NCBI GenBank assembly: GCA_036835375.1
Contig: DAITMB010000021.1
Location: 1-50,628 of the forward strand
Length of the DNA: 50,628 nt
Direction: 5' to 3'
Source of the DNA: JANQTF01 sp036835375
Lineage (GTDB): Bacteria; Bacteroidota; Bacteroidia; J057
Positions 18,377-26,911 of this stretch are shown here, one piece after another. A program made the position numbers and the translations under genes. The notes beneath the pieces were generated by a model. It did not search any database. It was given only the letters and a program-made list of their open reading frames with translations, and had not been told where the DNA came from. Positions within the stretch are counted from its first letter, which is position 1; every line of letters begins with the position of its first letter.

Positions 18377-19300
18377 ATGAAAGATAATTTTTTGTCGGAA
18401 GCACGCCAAGCCCTGGAAATTCGTCCTACCTGGATGGCTTATGGTTTGTTTCTTTTAAAACTGCTCGTATTGATCGGTCTGGTGGTATTGCAGACTGTGT
18501 ATGAAGAAGATCTCCGAAGGATAGGCATCCCTACTCATTACCTGAATGCGCTCCTGTTTTTTCTGACGGCCCAATTAGTGATCAGCTTTGCCCGCAGCAC
18601 GATGGCCGCGCTCTATCGCCGCCGACGTAACTGGGCCAAGCATCGGAGAGATAATTTTATCTTGGGGATCAACCAAATTGCAGGCATTGCCAGCTTCGTG
18701 ATATTTGTGATCTCGACCTTGATGGTCTTCAACATCGATATTCGCGAAGCCCTCACAGCGATCTCCATCGTGGCAGCAGCCATTGCTATTTTGTCCAAAG
18801 ATTATGTCTCGAACATGATCAACGGCATGATTCTCATGTTTTCCAATCAGATATCGCTGGACGACATAGTCCAGATCGGGGACCACAAGGGAAAAATCGT
18901 GGACTTGACCCTGCTACACGTTCACCTTCTCGACGACAACGACGACATCGTCTTCATTCCCAATAATCTCCTGCTCAGCGAAGGCATTATCAATTACACC
19001 CGCCGGCCCATCGGCAAAGTATCAGTGGAATTTAATTTACCTCTGAGCAAAGTTGCTTCTGTGGAGGCTATTGAGATCTATTTGAAAGAAATTCTGGAGC
19101 CGCACCAAGAGTGGATCAAAAAAGGAAGCCATTATCTCAAGACCACCGATTTAAACAAAGATAGCGTGGCTTTCAAATTTCAATGTCTGCTCAGAGAAAA
19201 GGCAGATCGCGAGGTTGAAAAGGCAATCAAGCGATCTATTCTGAGGGCTGCGGTACGATTTGGCAGCGGCCAGGTAGCAGTGCTTCAAGCGACAGAGTAA
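18377..19300 (+). CDS. MscS-family mechanosensitive ion channel
   Basis: 307 residues. Helices lie at about 20-41, 54-73 and 100-118, and the pore-lining helix at about 124-145 (ALTAISIVAAAIAILSKDYV) is Ala/Gly-rich as in TM3 of MscS. After it comes the MscS beta domain, SNQISLDDIVQIGDHKGKIVDLTLLHVHL, then IPNNLLLSEGIINYTRR and an alpha/beta C-terminal part. It should gate an inner-membrane pore under osmotic downshock. The Asp/Glu-rich VHLLDDNDDIVFIPN segment is a variant of the usual RTxDxxxxxIPN pattern. Unlike most genes here, a GGGAG sequence precedes the start by about 6 nt. Confidence 0.93.
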   Translation: MKDNFLSEARQALEIRPTWMAYGLFLLKLLVLIGLVVLQTVYEEDLRRIGIPTHYLNALLFFLTAQLVISFARSTMAALYRRRRNWAKHRRDNFILGINQIAGIASFVIFVISTLMVFNIDIREALTAISIVAAAIAILSKDYVSNMINGMILMFSNQISLDDIVQIGDHKGKIVDLTLLHVHLLDDNDDIVFIPNNLLLSEGIINYTRRPIGKVSVEFNLPLSKVASVEAIEIYLKEILEPHQEWIKKGSHYLKTTDLNKDSVAFKFQCLLREKADREVEKAIKRSILRAAVRFGSGQVAVLQATE

Positions 19301-19427
19301 GAAGTTGATCACAAAGGAGGAATAGACAAGGAAGAGAGTACTGTGCGTATCTCATCTATTGAAACAAAAACAACATGTTCGGCGCGAACGCTTACTTGAT
19401 TTTCACCTCTTAGCCCCGACCGAATCG

Positions 19428-19607
19428 ATGTGGCCCCAATCTCTTTGTGCCCAATGTACCCATCGTCGGGTCATTCTCAGCCAGCGCGGCAGCGAGTTTT
19501 GGCTGTGTGAAAAAAGTCGTCTTGATCCTGCCTTCTCCAAATATCCCCCTCAGCCAGTGATACGCTGTAGGGGATACCTTCCCACGCCGGTAGATCTCTC
19601 GCCTTGA
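19428..19607 (+). CDS. small four-cysteine (putative zinc-binding) protein
   Basis: 59 residues from the ATG at 19428; an upstream ATG at 19359 gives 82. The core has CAQC (Cys7 and Cys10), Cys27 after EFWL, and Cys47 in PVIRC, followed by GY. The spacing and the segment DPAFSKYPPQPV resemble a widespread family of tiny uncharacterised bacterial proteins with a C-x2-C...C...C pattern ending in a Pro-rich C-x-GY, recalled from memory and not searched. Four cysteines suggest a single zinc site. It lies 127 bp after the MscS gene on the same strand and opposes the large histidine kinase. Function unknown. Confidence 0.6.
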   Translation: MWPQSLCAQCTHRRVILSQRGSEFWLCEKSRLDPAFSKYPPQPVIRCRGYLPTPVDLSP

Positions 19608-19664
19608 GTTGACAATGATCGTATTGACGTATGAACCAGTTGAAATATCGACCTGCTGCTTCAC

Positions 19665-19692
19665 AAAAAAAAACCCCCACCAGAAAGGTGGG
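19665..19692 (-). terminator. rho-independent terminator, minus strand
   Basis: Read on the minus strand, CCCACC-TTTCT-GGTGGG is followed by GG and nine T. It lies 166 nt beyond the stop of the hybrid histidine kinase and presumably ends that transcript, or a small RNA located between them. Confidence 0.8.
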
Positions 19693-19857
19693 AGTCGGGC
19701 GGATTGGGCTGTGAAAATGTCTGTGGCTGACAGACTGTGTTTGTTTGTTATGACCATAGATACGGCCTTGCCTCTGGGCAGTTATGCCCCAATTACCTAA
19801 CGTGCAGTGCCAGACGTTTCTTGTGTGGCTTGCCATTGCAAGCGTGAATGCCTCTAC
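19693..19857 (-). other. possible structured 3' UTR or small RNA
   Basis: The segment between the kinase stop and its terminator folds, by eye, into hairpins at 19799-19819 (aacgt/acgtt), 19777-19790 (gggca/tgccc) and 19719-19735 (gtctgt/acagac), and attggg at 19703-19708 can pair with ccaat at 19789-19794 to enclose the latter two. No convincing small coding frame was found. It may be only a long 3' UTR. Confidence 0.35.
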
Positions 19858-22800
19858 TCAAGCTGACTGGACATGGACAATCGCTTCTGGGCCAAAGCTG
19901 CGCAAGATGGCGTCGCGGAGGGCCTCCGTTTTGACGGGCTTTGCGATATAATCGTTCATCCCCGCCTCCAGACAAAGGTCACGGTCTCCCTTCATGGCGT
20001 TGGCGGTCATGGCACAGATCACTGGTCCGCGCAAGCCATAGATTTGTCGAATCTTCTGCGTGGCTTCGATCCCATCCATCACAGGCATTCTCATGTCCAT
20101 GAAGATGAGGTCAAAGAAGTGATGTCTCAGAATCTCGACTGCTTCCAGTCCTGTGGCGACAAACTCGGGTTGGTAGCCCAATTTTTCGAGCATGCGCCGC
20201 GCTACTTTTTGGTTGACGAGATTGTCTTCAGCGACCAAAATGCGAAGGGGGGGCATGACCGGGGGAAGCTCCATGGCTACAATTTCCCGCCTTACGCCTA
20301 AAGAGTTTGAATTGGGAGTGATGGCGCGGTGTAGATGTCGATAGAGCTGCTCGCGGCGAACGGGCTTGTGCATCAACGCGTGAAACAAGTCGCGCTCCGG
20401 ACCGCCGATGGCCTGGCCTAATGAAGTAAGCATGAGCAGGGGGGGAAGCGTTTCCCCAAATTCGCTTTTCAACTTTATGGCGAGTTGGTACCCATCGATG
20501 AGGGGCATGTGCATGTCGAGAATCAAAAAGTCAAAAGTGTGCGTCCGGACCAATTCGGAGGCCTCCATCGGGAAAGCGCAAGTCACGCTTTCTATTCCCC
20601 AACTGGCGAGCTGAGCTTTGAGAATGCGGAGATTGGTGTAATTATCATCTACCAGCAACGCCCTTTTGCCCTCAAGCAAGTTGGCCTTGGTAGGAGAAAC
20701 GTAGGTCGAAAAGGTCTCTTCAGAATCGACCTTTGTACGAATGGTGAAGTGAAACACCGAGCCTTGGCCTTCCTCTGATTCTACCCAAATGTTGCCTCCC
20801 ATGAGTTGGACGAGCTTGATGCAAATCGCCAATCCCAGTCCTGTTCCGCCATACTTTCTTGTGGTAGAAGCATCTACCTGCACAAAGGGCTTAAACAGGG
20901 TATCAACTTTCTCCGGGGGAATCCCTATGCCCGTGTCGCGGATCGAAAACTGAAGTTGCGACACCTGCCCGATTCTTTTGATCTCCTTGATGGAGAGGCT
21001 CACTTCGCCTTCGTGGGTAAACTTGATGGCGTTGCTGATGAGGTTGAGCAACACTTGATTGAGGCGGGTGGGGTCAGAAATAATCTGCGAGGGCGTGTTC
21101 GGCTCAGCTTCATAGAGAAGTTCCAGGCCCTGTGCCTGAGACTTGCTGGAGAGCAGGTCGAGAACGTCCTCAATGATTTCTGGAAGTGAGAAAGACTGCT
21201 GTTCCAGCTCAAGGTGGCCCGCATCAATTTTGGAAAAATCCAGGATATCGTTGATGATCGTAAGGAGGTTGTCCCCGCTCACGCGAATGGTCTCGACAAA
21301 TTCCCGCTGGTCTTCTCTCAGATCCGTATCGAGCAACAACCCTGTCATGCCGATCACGGCATTCATAGGTGTGCGAATCTCGTGAGACATGTTAGCCAAA
21401 AACTCTGACTTGGCTTTAGCTCCTTCTTCAGCGGCAATTTTGGCCATTTTTAGTTCTTGCTCATAGGCCTTTTGCTCTGTGAGATCCGTCTCTACAGCGA
21501 TGAAGTTGACCAATTCTCCGTTGTCATTGAAGATGGGACTGATGTCCATTCTCAGCCAGTATGAGTTTCCGCTCTTGCTGTAATTCAAGATTTCCACCGT
21601 GAATGGCACCTCTTCCCGGAGCTTTCTGGCCGTTTCTTTCACTGTTTCAGGGTCAGTGCCTGGACCTTGTAGAAACTGGCCTGGCCTCTTCCCAATGGTT
21701 TCGTGGAGCTCGTATTCGGTAATTCGGGTGAATGCTGCATTCACCCACTCGATGCACCCCATGGGATCAGTGATGACCACCGAATTGGAGGTGTGGCTCG
21801 CTACAAGAGAAAGTTTGGCGAACTCAATTTCAGATCGCTTCCGCTCTGTGATGTCAGTCAATGACCCGGAAATCCGCAATACCCGCCCAGCTTCATTCCT
21901 GACAGCCCGCCCACGACCTGTNNNNNNNNNNNNNNNNNNNNNNNNNNNNNNNNNNNNNNNNNNNNNNNNNNNNNNNNNNNNNNNNNNNNNNNNNNNNNNN
22001 NNNNNNNNNNNNNNNNNNNNNACGGCATTTTCAAACCGCTCTTTGGCAATCTGTACTTTTTCTTGCAAGATCATGGTATCCGTCACGTCGCGCCCAAATC
22101 CAGAGAGCGCCGTGATGGTGGTCCCGAAATACACGGGATGAAGCTTCACTTCAAGGTAGCGCCTGTCACCCGTGTCGCTGAAATAGCATACCACCTGGTG
22201 CTGGATGTCTCCCCGAAACACGGATGCCAGGAGGTCTTCACCGTCTTCCCCAAACAGAAAATCCAAAGATATCTGCTCCCCGACCTTGAAAGATTGGTGG
22301 GACTGTGTCTCCAAAAAGGTGAAAAATGCCTCATTTCCGGCGAGGATGTCTTTTTCTTTGCCGATAGACCAGATCAAGTCACTTGTGCTTTCAAGCACAC
22401 CATGAAGCACCTGCTGCCCCTTCTGAACACTCTCTTCCGCCGAAAAGCGCTCTTGCTGGTCGAGAATCTTCTGCCATGTCACGACGTAGCTGGCTGAGAC
22501 AATGGTCAGAAGCAGGAGAAAGATGACTGCGCTACTGATCGCCAGGGGCGGCTCTCCTCCAATAAGTAAAATGCCGGAGACGATGAGGATCGCAGCTGAC
22601 AGGCCCTTGAGAGAGGACATATCGCGCAAGGCTAAGTAAGTGAGCATCACCGCGACAAAGTTGGTGAACACGTGGAACCAAGGCCACTGGTTCGCGTCAG
22701 CCATCACCAGATTCCCGATAGGAAAGGCGTAATAACTGATTTCCAGGACAAAGAGTCGCCGAGTGATTGACCATTTACTCCAAAAGCTCAGCAGAAAAAC

Positions 22801-23049
22801 TGTTGTCATGATCACTGTTAATCCACTTGCTACCCACAAAGCCAGCGGCCAATGCCCAAAGTCTATTCGAAACATTCCAATAAATGTCCATAGGCCAACC
22901 AATCCCAAGACCTGATAGGCTCGTCCAATGAACAACGAACGATTCAGGTGGGTAAGAACGAGTTCTTTGTGCTCTCGGTACTTTTCCATAACGCCTTCAC
23001 TTTGTGCTGATTTGTATGGGGAGATATTTGCTGGGGTAGATGATTTCAT
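19858..23049 (-). CDS. hybrid sensor histidine kinase with PAS domains and two receiver domains (interrupted by assembly gap)
   Basis: About 1063 residues counting the gap as 33 unknown ones. Start is the ATG at 23049 (TTG at 23064 possible). A multi-helix membrane region (about 40-210) precedes a PAS domain (about 225-340), a PAS_3 domain broken by the Ns, and a PAS with PAC (about 410-530). Then come HisKA with His556 in SHEIRTP, HATPase (DTGIGIP, GGTGLGLAI), receiver 1 with Asp845 (LILDMHMP) and receiver 2 with Asp985 (FMDMRMP). No HPt domain is visible. The kinase should phosphorelay internally and through an unlinked HPt. Residues here are counted across the gap as given. Confidence 0.9.
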   Translation of the reverse strand: MKSSTPANISPYKSAQSEGVMEKYREHKELVLTHLNRSLFIGRAYQVLGLVGLWTFIGMFRIDFGHWPLALWVASGLTVIMTTVFLLSFWSKWSITRRLFVLEISYYAFPIGNLVMADANQWPWFHVFTNFVAVMLTYLALRDMSSLKGLSAAILIVSGILLIGGEPPLAISSAVIFLLLLTIVSASYVVTWQKILDQQERFSAEESVQKGQQVLHGVLESTSDLIWSIGKEKDILAGNEAFFTFLETQSHQSFKVGEQISLDFLFGEDGEDLLASVFRGDIQHQVVCYFSDTGDRRYLEVKLHPVYFGTTITALSGFGRDVTDTMILQEKVQIAKERFENAXXXXXXXXXXXXXXXXXXXXXXXXXXXXXXXXXXTGRGRAVRNEAGRVLRISGSLTDITERKRSEIEFAKLSLVASHTSNSVVITDPMGCIEWVNAAFTRITEYELHETIGKRPGQFLQGPGTDPETVKETARKLREEVPFTVEILNYSKSGNSYWLRMDISPIFNDNGELVNFIAVETDLTEQKAYEQELKMAKIAAEEGAKAKSEFLANMSHEIRTPMNAVIGMTGLLLDTDLREDQREFVETIRVSGDNLLTIINDILDFSKIDAGHLELEQQSFSLPEIIEDVLDLLSSKSQAQGLELLYEAEPNTPSQIISDPTRLNQVLLNLISNAIKFTHEGEVSLSIKEIKRIGQVSQLQFSIRDTGIGIPPEKVDTLFKPFVQVDASTTRKYGGTGLGLAICIKLVQLMGGNIWVESEEGQGSVFHFTIRTKVDSEETFSTYVSPTKANLLEGKRALLVDDNYTNLRILKAQLASWGIESVTCAFPMEASELVRTHTFDFLILDMHMPLIDGYQLAIKLKSEFGETLPPLLMLTSLGQAIGGPERDLFHALMHKPVRREQLYRHLHRAITPNSNSLGVRREIVAMELPPVMPPLRILVAEDNLVNQKVARRMLEKLGYQPEFVATGLEAVEILRHHFFDLIFMDMRMPVMDGIEATQKIRQIYGLRGPVICAMTANAMKGDRDLCLEAGMNDYIAKPVKTEALRDAILRSFGPEAIVHVQSA
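21922..22021. other. assembly gap of exactly 100 N
   Basis: A run of exactly 100 unknown bases inside the hybrid kinase, the conventional length for a scaffold gap of unknown size. Flanking frames agree, but the protein on either side shows the true gap is probably longer (see findings). Confidence 0.99.
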
Positions 23050-23386
23050 ATCGTGCTGTGGCAAAGCCTATGTTTGGAACAACACTCATGCTACCACTCC
23101 CACTGGGCGATCACGGCAGAGACATTGCACGCGTAGGTTATTCTCTTTCTCAAAGATCTCCTGAAATGATCACGAAGCTCGCGCGTGCTTTCGCAGAACT
23201 TACTTAGGTTAGGATCTGCTCAAAAAGGTCTCAGCCCAAGGATCATTGGCGGAGGAGAAGCTGGGATGAAATGATTCACGGTTTCCCTAAAGTGCTAGAT
23301 CGAGCAGCGTGCTCACCGTTGGTTTGACCTTTCCCCAACTGGTTTTTGGGGCAGATTTTTGGTATAGAGCAACGATTTTCTCATCT
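23050..23386. other. 337-bp intergenic region, no gene seen
   Basis: Between the kinase start and the end of the ABM gene, both on the minus strand. It should contain the kinase promoter. A small hairpin ccccaa/ttgggg at 23333-23351 lies 36 nt past the ABM stop but lacks a T-tract on the minus strand. No coding frame is convincing. Confidence 0.4.
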
Positions 23387-23683
23387 TCATTTCACACCCT
23401 TCATCAGCTTCAAAGAAAAAGCCTGCGGCCTGGCATCAAACAGGGCCTTGGTCTGTGGCCACACCATCGCAAAAAGGCTGCTTGCCCGATACGCTGCTAA
23501 TGCGTCGCCATCCTGCCAGTGGCTGTGGGTGTAGCGGACGAGGGGATCATCAGCATCTTGATGAAGCTCTAGCAACATACATCCGGGAAAGTGGCGGATC
23601 TCAGTTTCGTAGCGATCAAACAATCGATGGAAATCTGCCAGCGCGTCTTCTCGAAATTTCATTCGCACAATTCTCACAATCAT
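23387..23683 (-). CDS. antibiotic biosynthesis monooxygenase (ABM) family protein
   Basis: 98 residues, a single ABM/dimeric alpha-beta barrel domain: MIVRIVRMKFREDALADF at the start, then the helix LFDRYETEIRHFPGCMLLEL, and a central strand with THSHWQDGDALAAYRAS. Family members range from quinol monooxygenases such as YgiN to heme-degrading enzymes; no residue here decides between them. Many small Bacteroidota members are annotated only by fold. It is a stand-alone gene on the minus strand with 337 bp downstream before the kinase start and 483 bp before the divergent peptidase. Confidence 0.85.
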   Translation of the reverse strand: MIVRIVRMKFREDALADFHRLFDRYETEIRHFPGCMLLELHQDADDPLVRYTHSHWQDGDALAAYRASSLFAMVWPQTKALFDARPQAFSLKLMKGVK

Positions 23684-24166
23684 CTTTGGCGATCGTCTTT
23701 GGGTTGAAATTTGCCGCTATGGCGGAGTGAAATAGCGGCCATCAGTTGAAAAATATAGTGGGAATGCAAGGCAGCAGGTTCCGATTCTTGTGCAAGGAAC
23801 GTATCTTGAGCATAGGCGCAGAAGAGGGAACCACTTCACTATACTGGCAATTTCCTTGCACGAGTGTTTCCCAAATCTCCCCGCAAATCAGCAAAAAGTC
23901 CGCATCTTCTTCCTGCCGCATTTGCTCGAAGTGGCTTACCCGTTCCTTGTTGGTCAATCATTATTCTTGAAACGATCCAGCCTTCTCCCACCAAACAAGG
24001 CAGTAGCCCGTTGTTTTTTTGCACCTACTTCGCAATCCATCGCTCTTACCAACTGGCTTGCGAGCAACCTCCCTTCAAAAAAGCAGAAAAATATCTTTTT
24101 ACGTTCCTTAATTTGCCTACTCTATCGACTTCACTTCTGGTGTCGATCGACCCAAACAGAGAAAAC
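23684..24166. other. 483-bp divergent intergenic region with long inverted repeats
   Basis: Between the ABM gene (minus) and the S8 peptidase (plus). It holds the 13-bp inverted repeat at 23787-23864, a second imperfect one (ccttgttggt 23945-23954 with accaaacaagg 23990-24000), and atcgac/gtcgat just before the peptidase start. TTAATTTG at about 24109 is a one-mismatch -7 element. Short frames on both strands look non-coding. Confidence 0.5.
23787..23864. repeat. 13-bp inverted repeat with 52-nt spacer
   Basis: Arms cttgtgcaaggaa and ttccttgcacgag pair at 12 of 13 positions plus one G-T. The spacer is 52 nt. It lies 104 nt upstream of the ABM start on that strand and about 300 nt upstream of the peptidase start. 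Function unknown. Confidence 0.5.
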
Positions 24167-25849
24167 ATGAAAGCAGTCGGACTCCTGATCATCATTTTCC
24201 TTTCGGCGACCCTAGGCTCGGCCCAACCTTACGCCTGGGTGACATTTACAGACAAAGGACCTAGTGTTTCCGAGCGCTTATCGCAACCTCAGGCCTTCCT
24301 TTCTCAAGCTTCAATAGATCGACGCCTGAAGCGCCAAATTCCCATCACCGCGCAAGACCTTCCTCTCTATTTGCCCTATTTGCAGGAGCTGAGACCTCAT
24401 GTGTCCCGGGTAGTAGTGCGCTCGCGGTGGTTCAATTCGGCCTTGGTCTCTCTTGGCCCATCATCACTCGAAGAGATTCGTCAACTGCCATTTGTGGTTT
24501 CTGCTACGCTGATCCGAGACCATCCCGGCCGCATCAGTCAGGCAGAGGATCTGGCACAAGATCCATCCGAAGATCTTTTACTCTACGGGATGGCTTCCTT
24601 CCAAGCAGAAATGATGGGGTTGCCTGCTTTCCATGCGAAGGGCTTTCGCGGAAAAGGGCTTCGAATCGCCATTTTAGACGCAGGATTTCCGGGAGTAGAT
24701 AGTCTCGTGGCTTTCGACTCACTGCGAAGCAGGGGCGGGGTGATTGCCACGTATGACTTTGTGTCGGACACAAGTTGGGTGTACCATTCCTCCGCCCACG
24801 GCACGCGCGTGCTCTCTACCATCGGTGCCTATCTCCAAGATCAGATGATCGGCACAGCTCCCGAAGCAGATGTGATGCTTTTTCGCACAGAGGACGCTCG
24901 TCAAGAACTGCAAATCGAAGAATTTTACTGGTTGGCGGGTGCCGAAATGGCCGATAGCATAGGTGCTGATGTGCTTCATAGTTCGCTTGGCTACAATGTG
25001 TTTCAGGACTCTCCGGGCTACACCTACGAGGACCTCGACGGAAACAAAGCCATTGTGACCAAAGCAGCGGATTGGGCTGCCGCGCGAGGCATCTTTGTGG
25101 TGACCAGTGCTGGCAATGAGGGGCGCAATCGCTGGAAATATATCACGGCACCCTGCGACGGTGACTCGGTCTTATGTGTGGGTTCGGTGACCCGCTGGCG
25201 GGACTTGAGCGGATTTTCCTCAATTGGCCCAACTGCCGATGGGCGCATCAAACCAGATGTTGTCGCAATGGGCACGGGCACCACCACCCTCGGCCCTTCT
25301 CCCAAACTCCAACTGTCCAACGGTACTTCTTTTGCCGCGCCTATGGTTGCTGGCCTGGGTGCCTGCCTCATGCAAGCCCACCCCGAGCGGAGCAACATGG
25401 AAATCATTCAAGCCATTCGGCTGAGTGCTGACCAGGCAGGGCTCCCCGACAACGAATATGGCTACGGCATCCCCGACGCGTTGCAAGCAGACTCTCTTCT
25501 TGCTTCTGAACAAGACCTTTTTTCATTGACAATTGTGCAGCGGCAAAAGCCTCCGCGTGGCAAAAATGCCGTCACAGAGACTCCACCAGCAGTAGAAGTA
25601 TCGGGCAACCTGCCTTGGCGATGGGATGGCTTTCATATCGTGATTTTGCTCCCAAGTGAAACCCTGCAAGTGAGTCAGGTCAAAGTCTCTTTGGGAGAGC
25701 AGACCGTGATTCCCAACCCGAATGACATGGAGAGAAGGGGCAAAGAAATATGGATCCAAACAGAACGCTGGATCCAGGGAGAGTATGACATTCTGGTGGA
25801 AGCGCTTTCGCTAAGGGAAAAAATCACCGTGCAGGTGCCCAGAAGCTGA
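24167..25849 (+). CDS. S8 family serine peptidase (subtilisin-like), secreted
   Basis: 560 residues from the ATG at 24167, which opens a clear signal peptide ending near ATLGSAQ; codons upstream in the frame do not. Residues 30-120 look like the inhibitor-like N-terminal segment of Bacteroidota S8 enzymes (DRRLKRQIPITAQDLPL). The catalytic triad is Asp171 (AILDAGF), His211 (SSAHGTRV) and Ser388 (NGTSFAAP), with oxyanion Asn317 (SAGNEG). A C-terminal beta-rich portion of about 110 residues follows, but I see no canonical T9SS tail, so it may be periplasmic. It is followed 99 bp later by the EI24 gene on the same strand. Confidence 0.93.
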   Translation: MKAVGLLIIIFLSATLGSAQPYAWVTFTDKGPSVSERLSQPQAFLSQASIDRRLKRQIPITAQDLPLYLPYLQELRPHVSRVVVRSRWFNSALVSLGPSSLEEIRQLPFVVSATLIRDHPGRISQAEDLAQDPSEDLLLYGMASFQAEMMGLPAFHAKGFRGKGLRIAILDAGFPGVDSLVAFDSLRSRGGVIATYDFVSDTSWVYHSSAHGTRVLSTIGAYLQDQMIGTAPEADVMLFRTEDARQELQIEEFYWLAGAEMADSIGADVLHSSLGYNVFQDSPGYTYEDLDGNKAIVTKAADWAAARGIFVVTSAGNEGRNRWKYITAPCDGDSVLCVGSVTRWRDLSGFSSIGPTADGRIKPDVVAMGTGTTTLGPSPKLQLSNGTSFAAPMVAGLGACLMQAHPERSNMEIIQAIRLSADQAGLPDNEYGYGIPDALQADSLLASEQDLFSLTIVQRQKPPRGKNAVTETPPAVEVSGNLPWRWDGFHIVILLPSETLQVSQVKVSLGEQTVIPNPNDMERRGKEIWIQTERWIQGEYDILVEALSLREKITVQVPRS

Positions 25850-25948
25850 TCCCTGGCGAGCGGTTCAGACGATGCCCAGTAATTCGAGAATATTCCAGCG
25901 CATTCATACATGTCACTCTCTATTGTTCACATGTCTATCTGAACACCC

Positions 25949-26707
25949 ATGCTTACTGCCGCATACCAAGCTGCTGCCACCTACCAACAGGCTTTCCAAA
26001 CGATGAGTCGGTATAGCCTGTGGCGATTTGCCGTGATTCCAGGAATCATTTCAACCCTCCTGTCGGGTGCGCTGCTGGTTTGGGCGCTGAGCAGGGCCGA
26101 TCAGCTGGGGGAGTGGCTCATCGGAATGTATCCCTTCGAATGGGGCAGGGAAACGATCGCGCTTCTTTTGGTCTGGCTAAGCGGAATTCTCATGATTATC
26201 ATCGCCTTGTTTGTCTTTCGCTACTTGGTCATGATCGTTTCCTCCCCATTCATGAGCAGCTTGTCGGAGCGAGTGGAGGCCAAGCTGACAGGACAACCTA
26301 TCCCTGACACTTCGCTGGCACAGATGATTTCAGACTTGGGCCGAGGGGTTCGAATCGCGCTGCGGAACATTTTCCGCGAAATTATCCTGACGCTTCTTCT
26401 GGCAGTCTTAGGCTTGCTCATTCCAGGCATAGGGAGCATCATTTCGACTGGCCTGACATTGATCGTGCAGGCCTATTATGCCGGCTTTGGCAACATGGAT
26501 TACCTGCTTGAGCGAAGGCGGTTTGCAGTCCAGGACACCGTCCAATTCGTCAATCGACACCGCGGGCTTGCCATTGGGAATGGGGCGGGATGGCTTGCGT
26601 TGATGCTCATCCCGATTGTGGGTTGGTTTCTTGCTCCCGCACTGGGCACCACTGCGGCCACCCTCAGCATGCTCAAGTTAGAATCAGTGACTTCGACAAA
26701 GACCTGA
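25949..26707 (+). CDS. EI24 domain membrane protein (CysZ-like)
   Basis: 252 residues with four or more hydrophobic helices: about 25-47 (FAVIPGIISTLLSGALLVWAL), 69-95 (IALLLVWLSGILMIIIALFVF), 140-172 (ILTLLLAVLGLLIPGIGSII), and 208-235. The Pro-rich loop VSSPFMSSLSERVEAKLTG between helices and the later FVNRHRGLAIGNG pattern are typical of the EI24/CysZ fold. E. coli CysZ takes up sulfate; whether this one does is not shown by context, since no cysteine or sulfate genes are adjacent. It ends 96 nt before a bidirectional terminator at 26803. Confidence 0.88.
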   Translation: MLTAAYQAAATYQQAFQTMSRYSLWRFAVIPGIISTLLSGALLVWALSRADQLGEWLIGMYPFEWGRETIALLLVWLSGILMIIIALFVFRYLVMIVSSPFMSSLSERVEAKLTGQPIPDTSLAQMISDLGRGVRIALRNIFREIILTLLLAVLGLLIPGIGSIISTGLTLIVQAYYAGFGNMDYLLERRRFAVQDTVQFVNRHRGLAIGNGAGWLALMLIPIVGWFLAPALGTTAATLSMLKLESVTSTKT

Positions 26708-26802
26708 AATAGGGTTTTTGTTTGAGAGGATTCACTAATTGAACAGGTGTTCAAATCTCAACTGGCTTTGATGACGCTCATCGCAAAGATTGTTGAACAA
26801 GA

Positions 26803-26837
26803 AAAAGTCTTCGACGTTCCGAAAGTCGAAGACTTTT
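26803..26837. terminator. bidirectional rho-independent terminator
   Basis: A perfect 13-bp stem, aaaagtcttcgac (26803-26815) with gtcgaagactttt (26825-26837), loop 9 nt. The A and T ends serve as T-tracts on both strands. It sits between the convergent EI24 and nuoB genes. Confidence 0.85.
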
Positions 26838-26911
26838 GAAGTGATATCATGACAGCGTGATCGATTTCGGTCGAAGTCGCAGTTAGCATCTTTACCAACA
26901 AAAGGTGAGGA

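Noticed and set aside
23742..24024. Two short minus-strand frames between the ABM gene and the S8 peptidase
   Set aside because: Compositionally unlike genes, overlapping each other, and crossing inverted repeats; no recognisable family.
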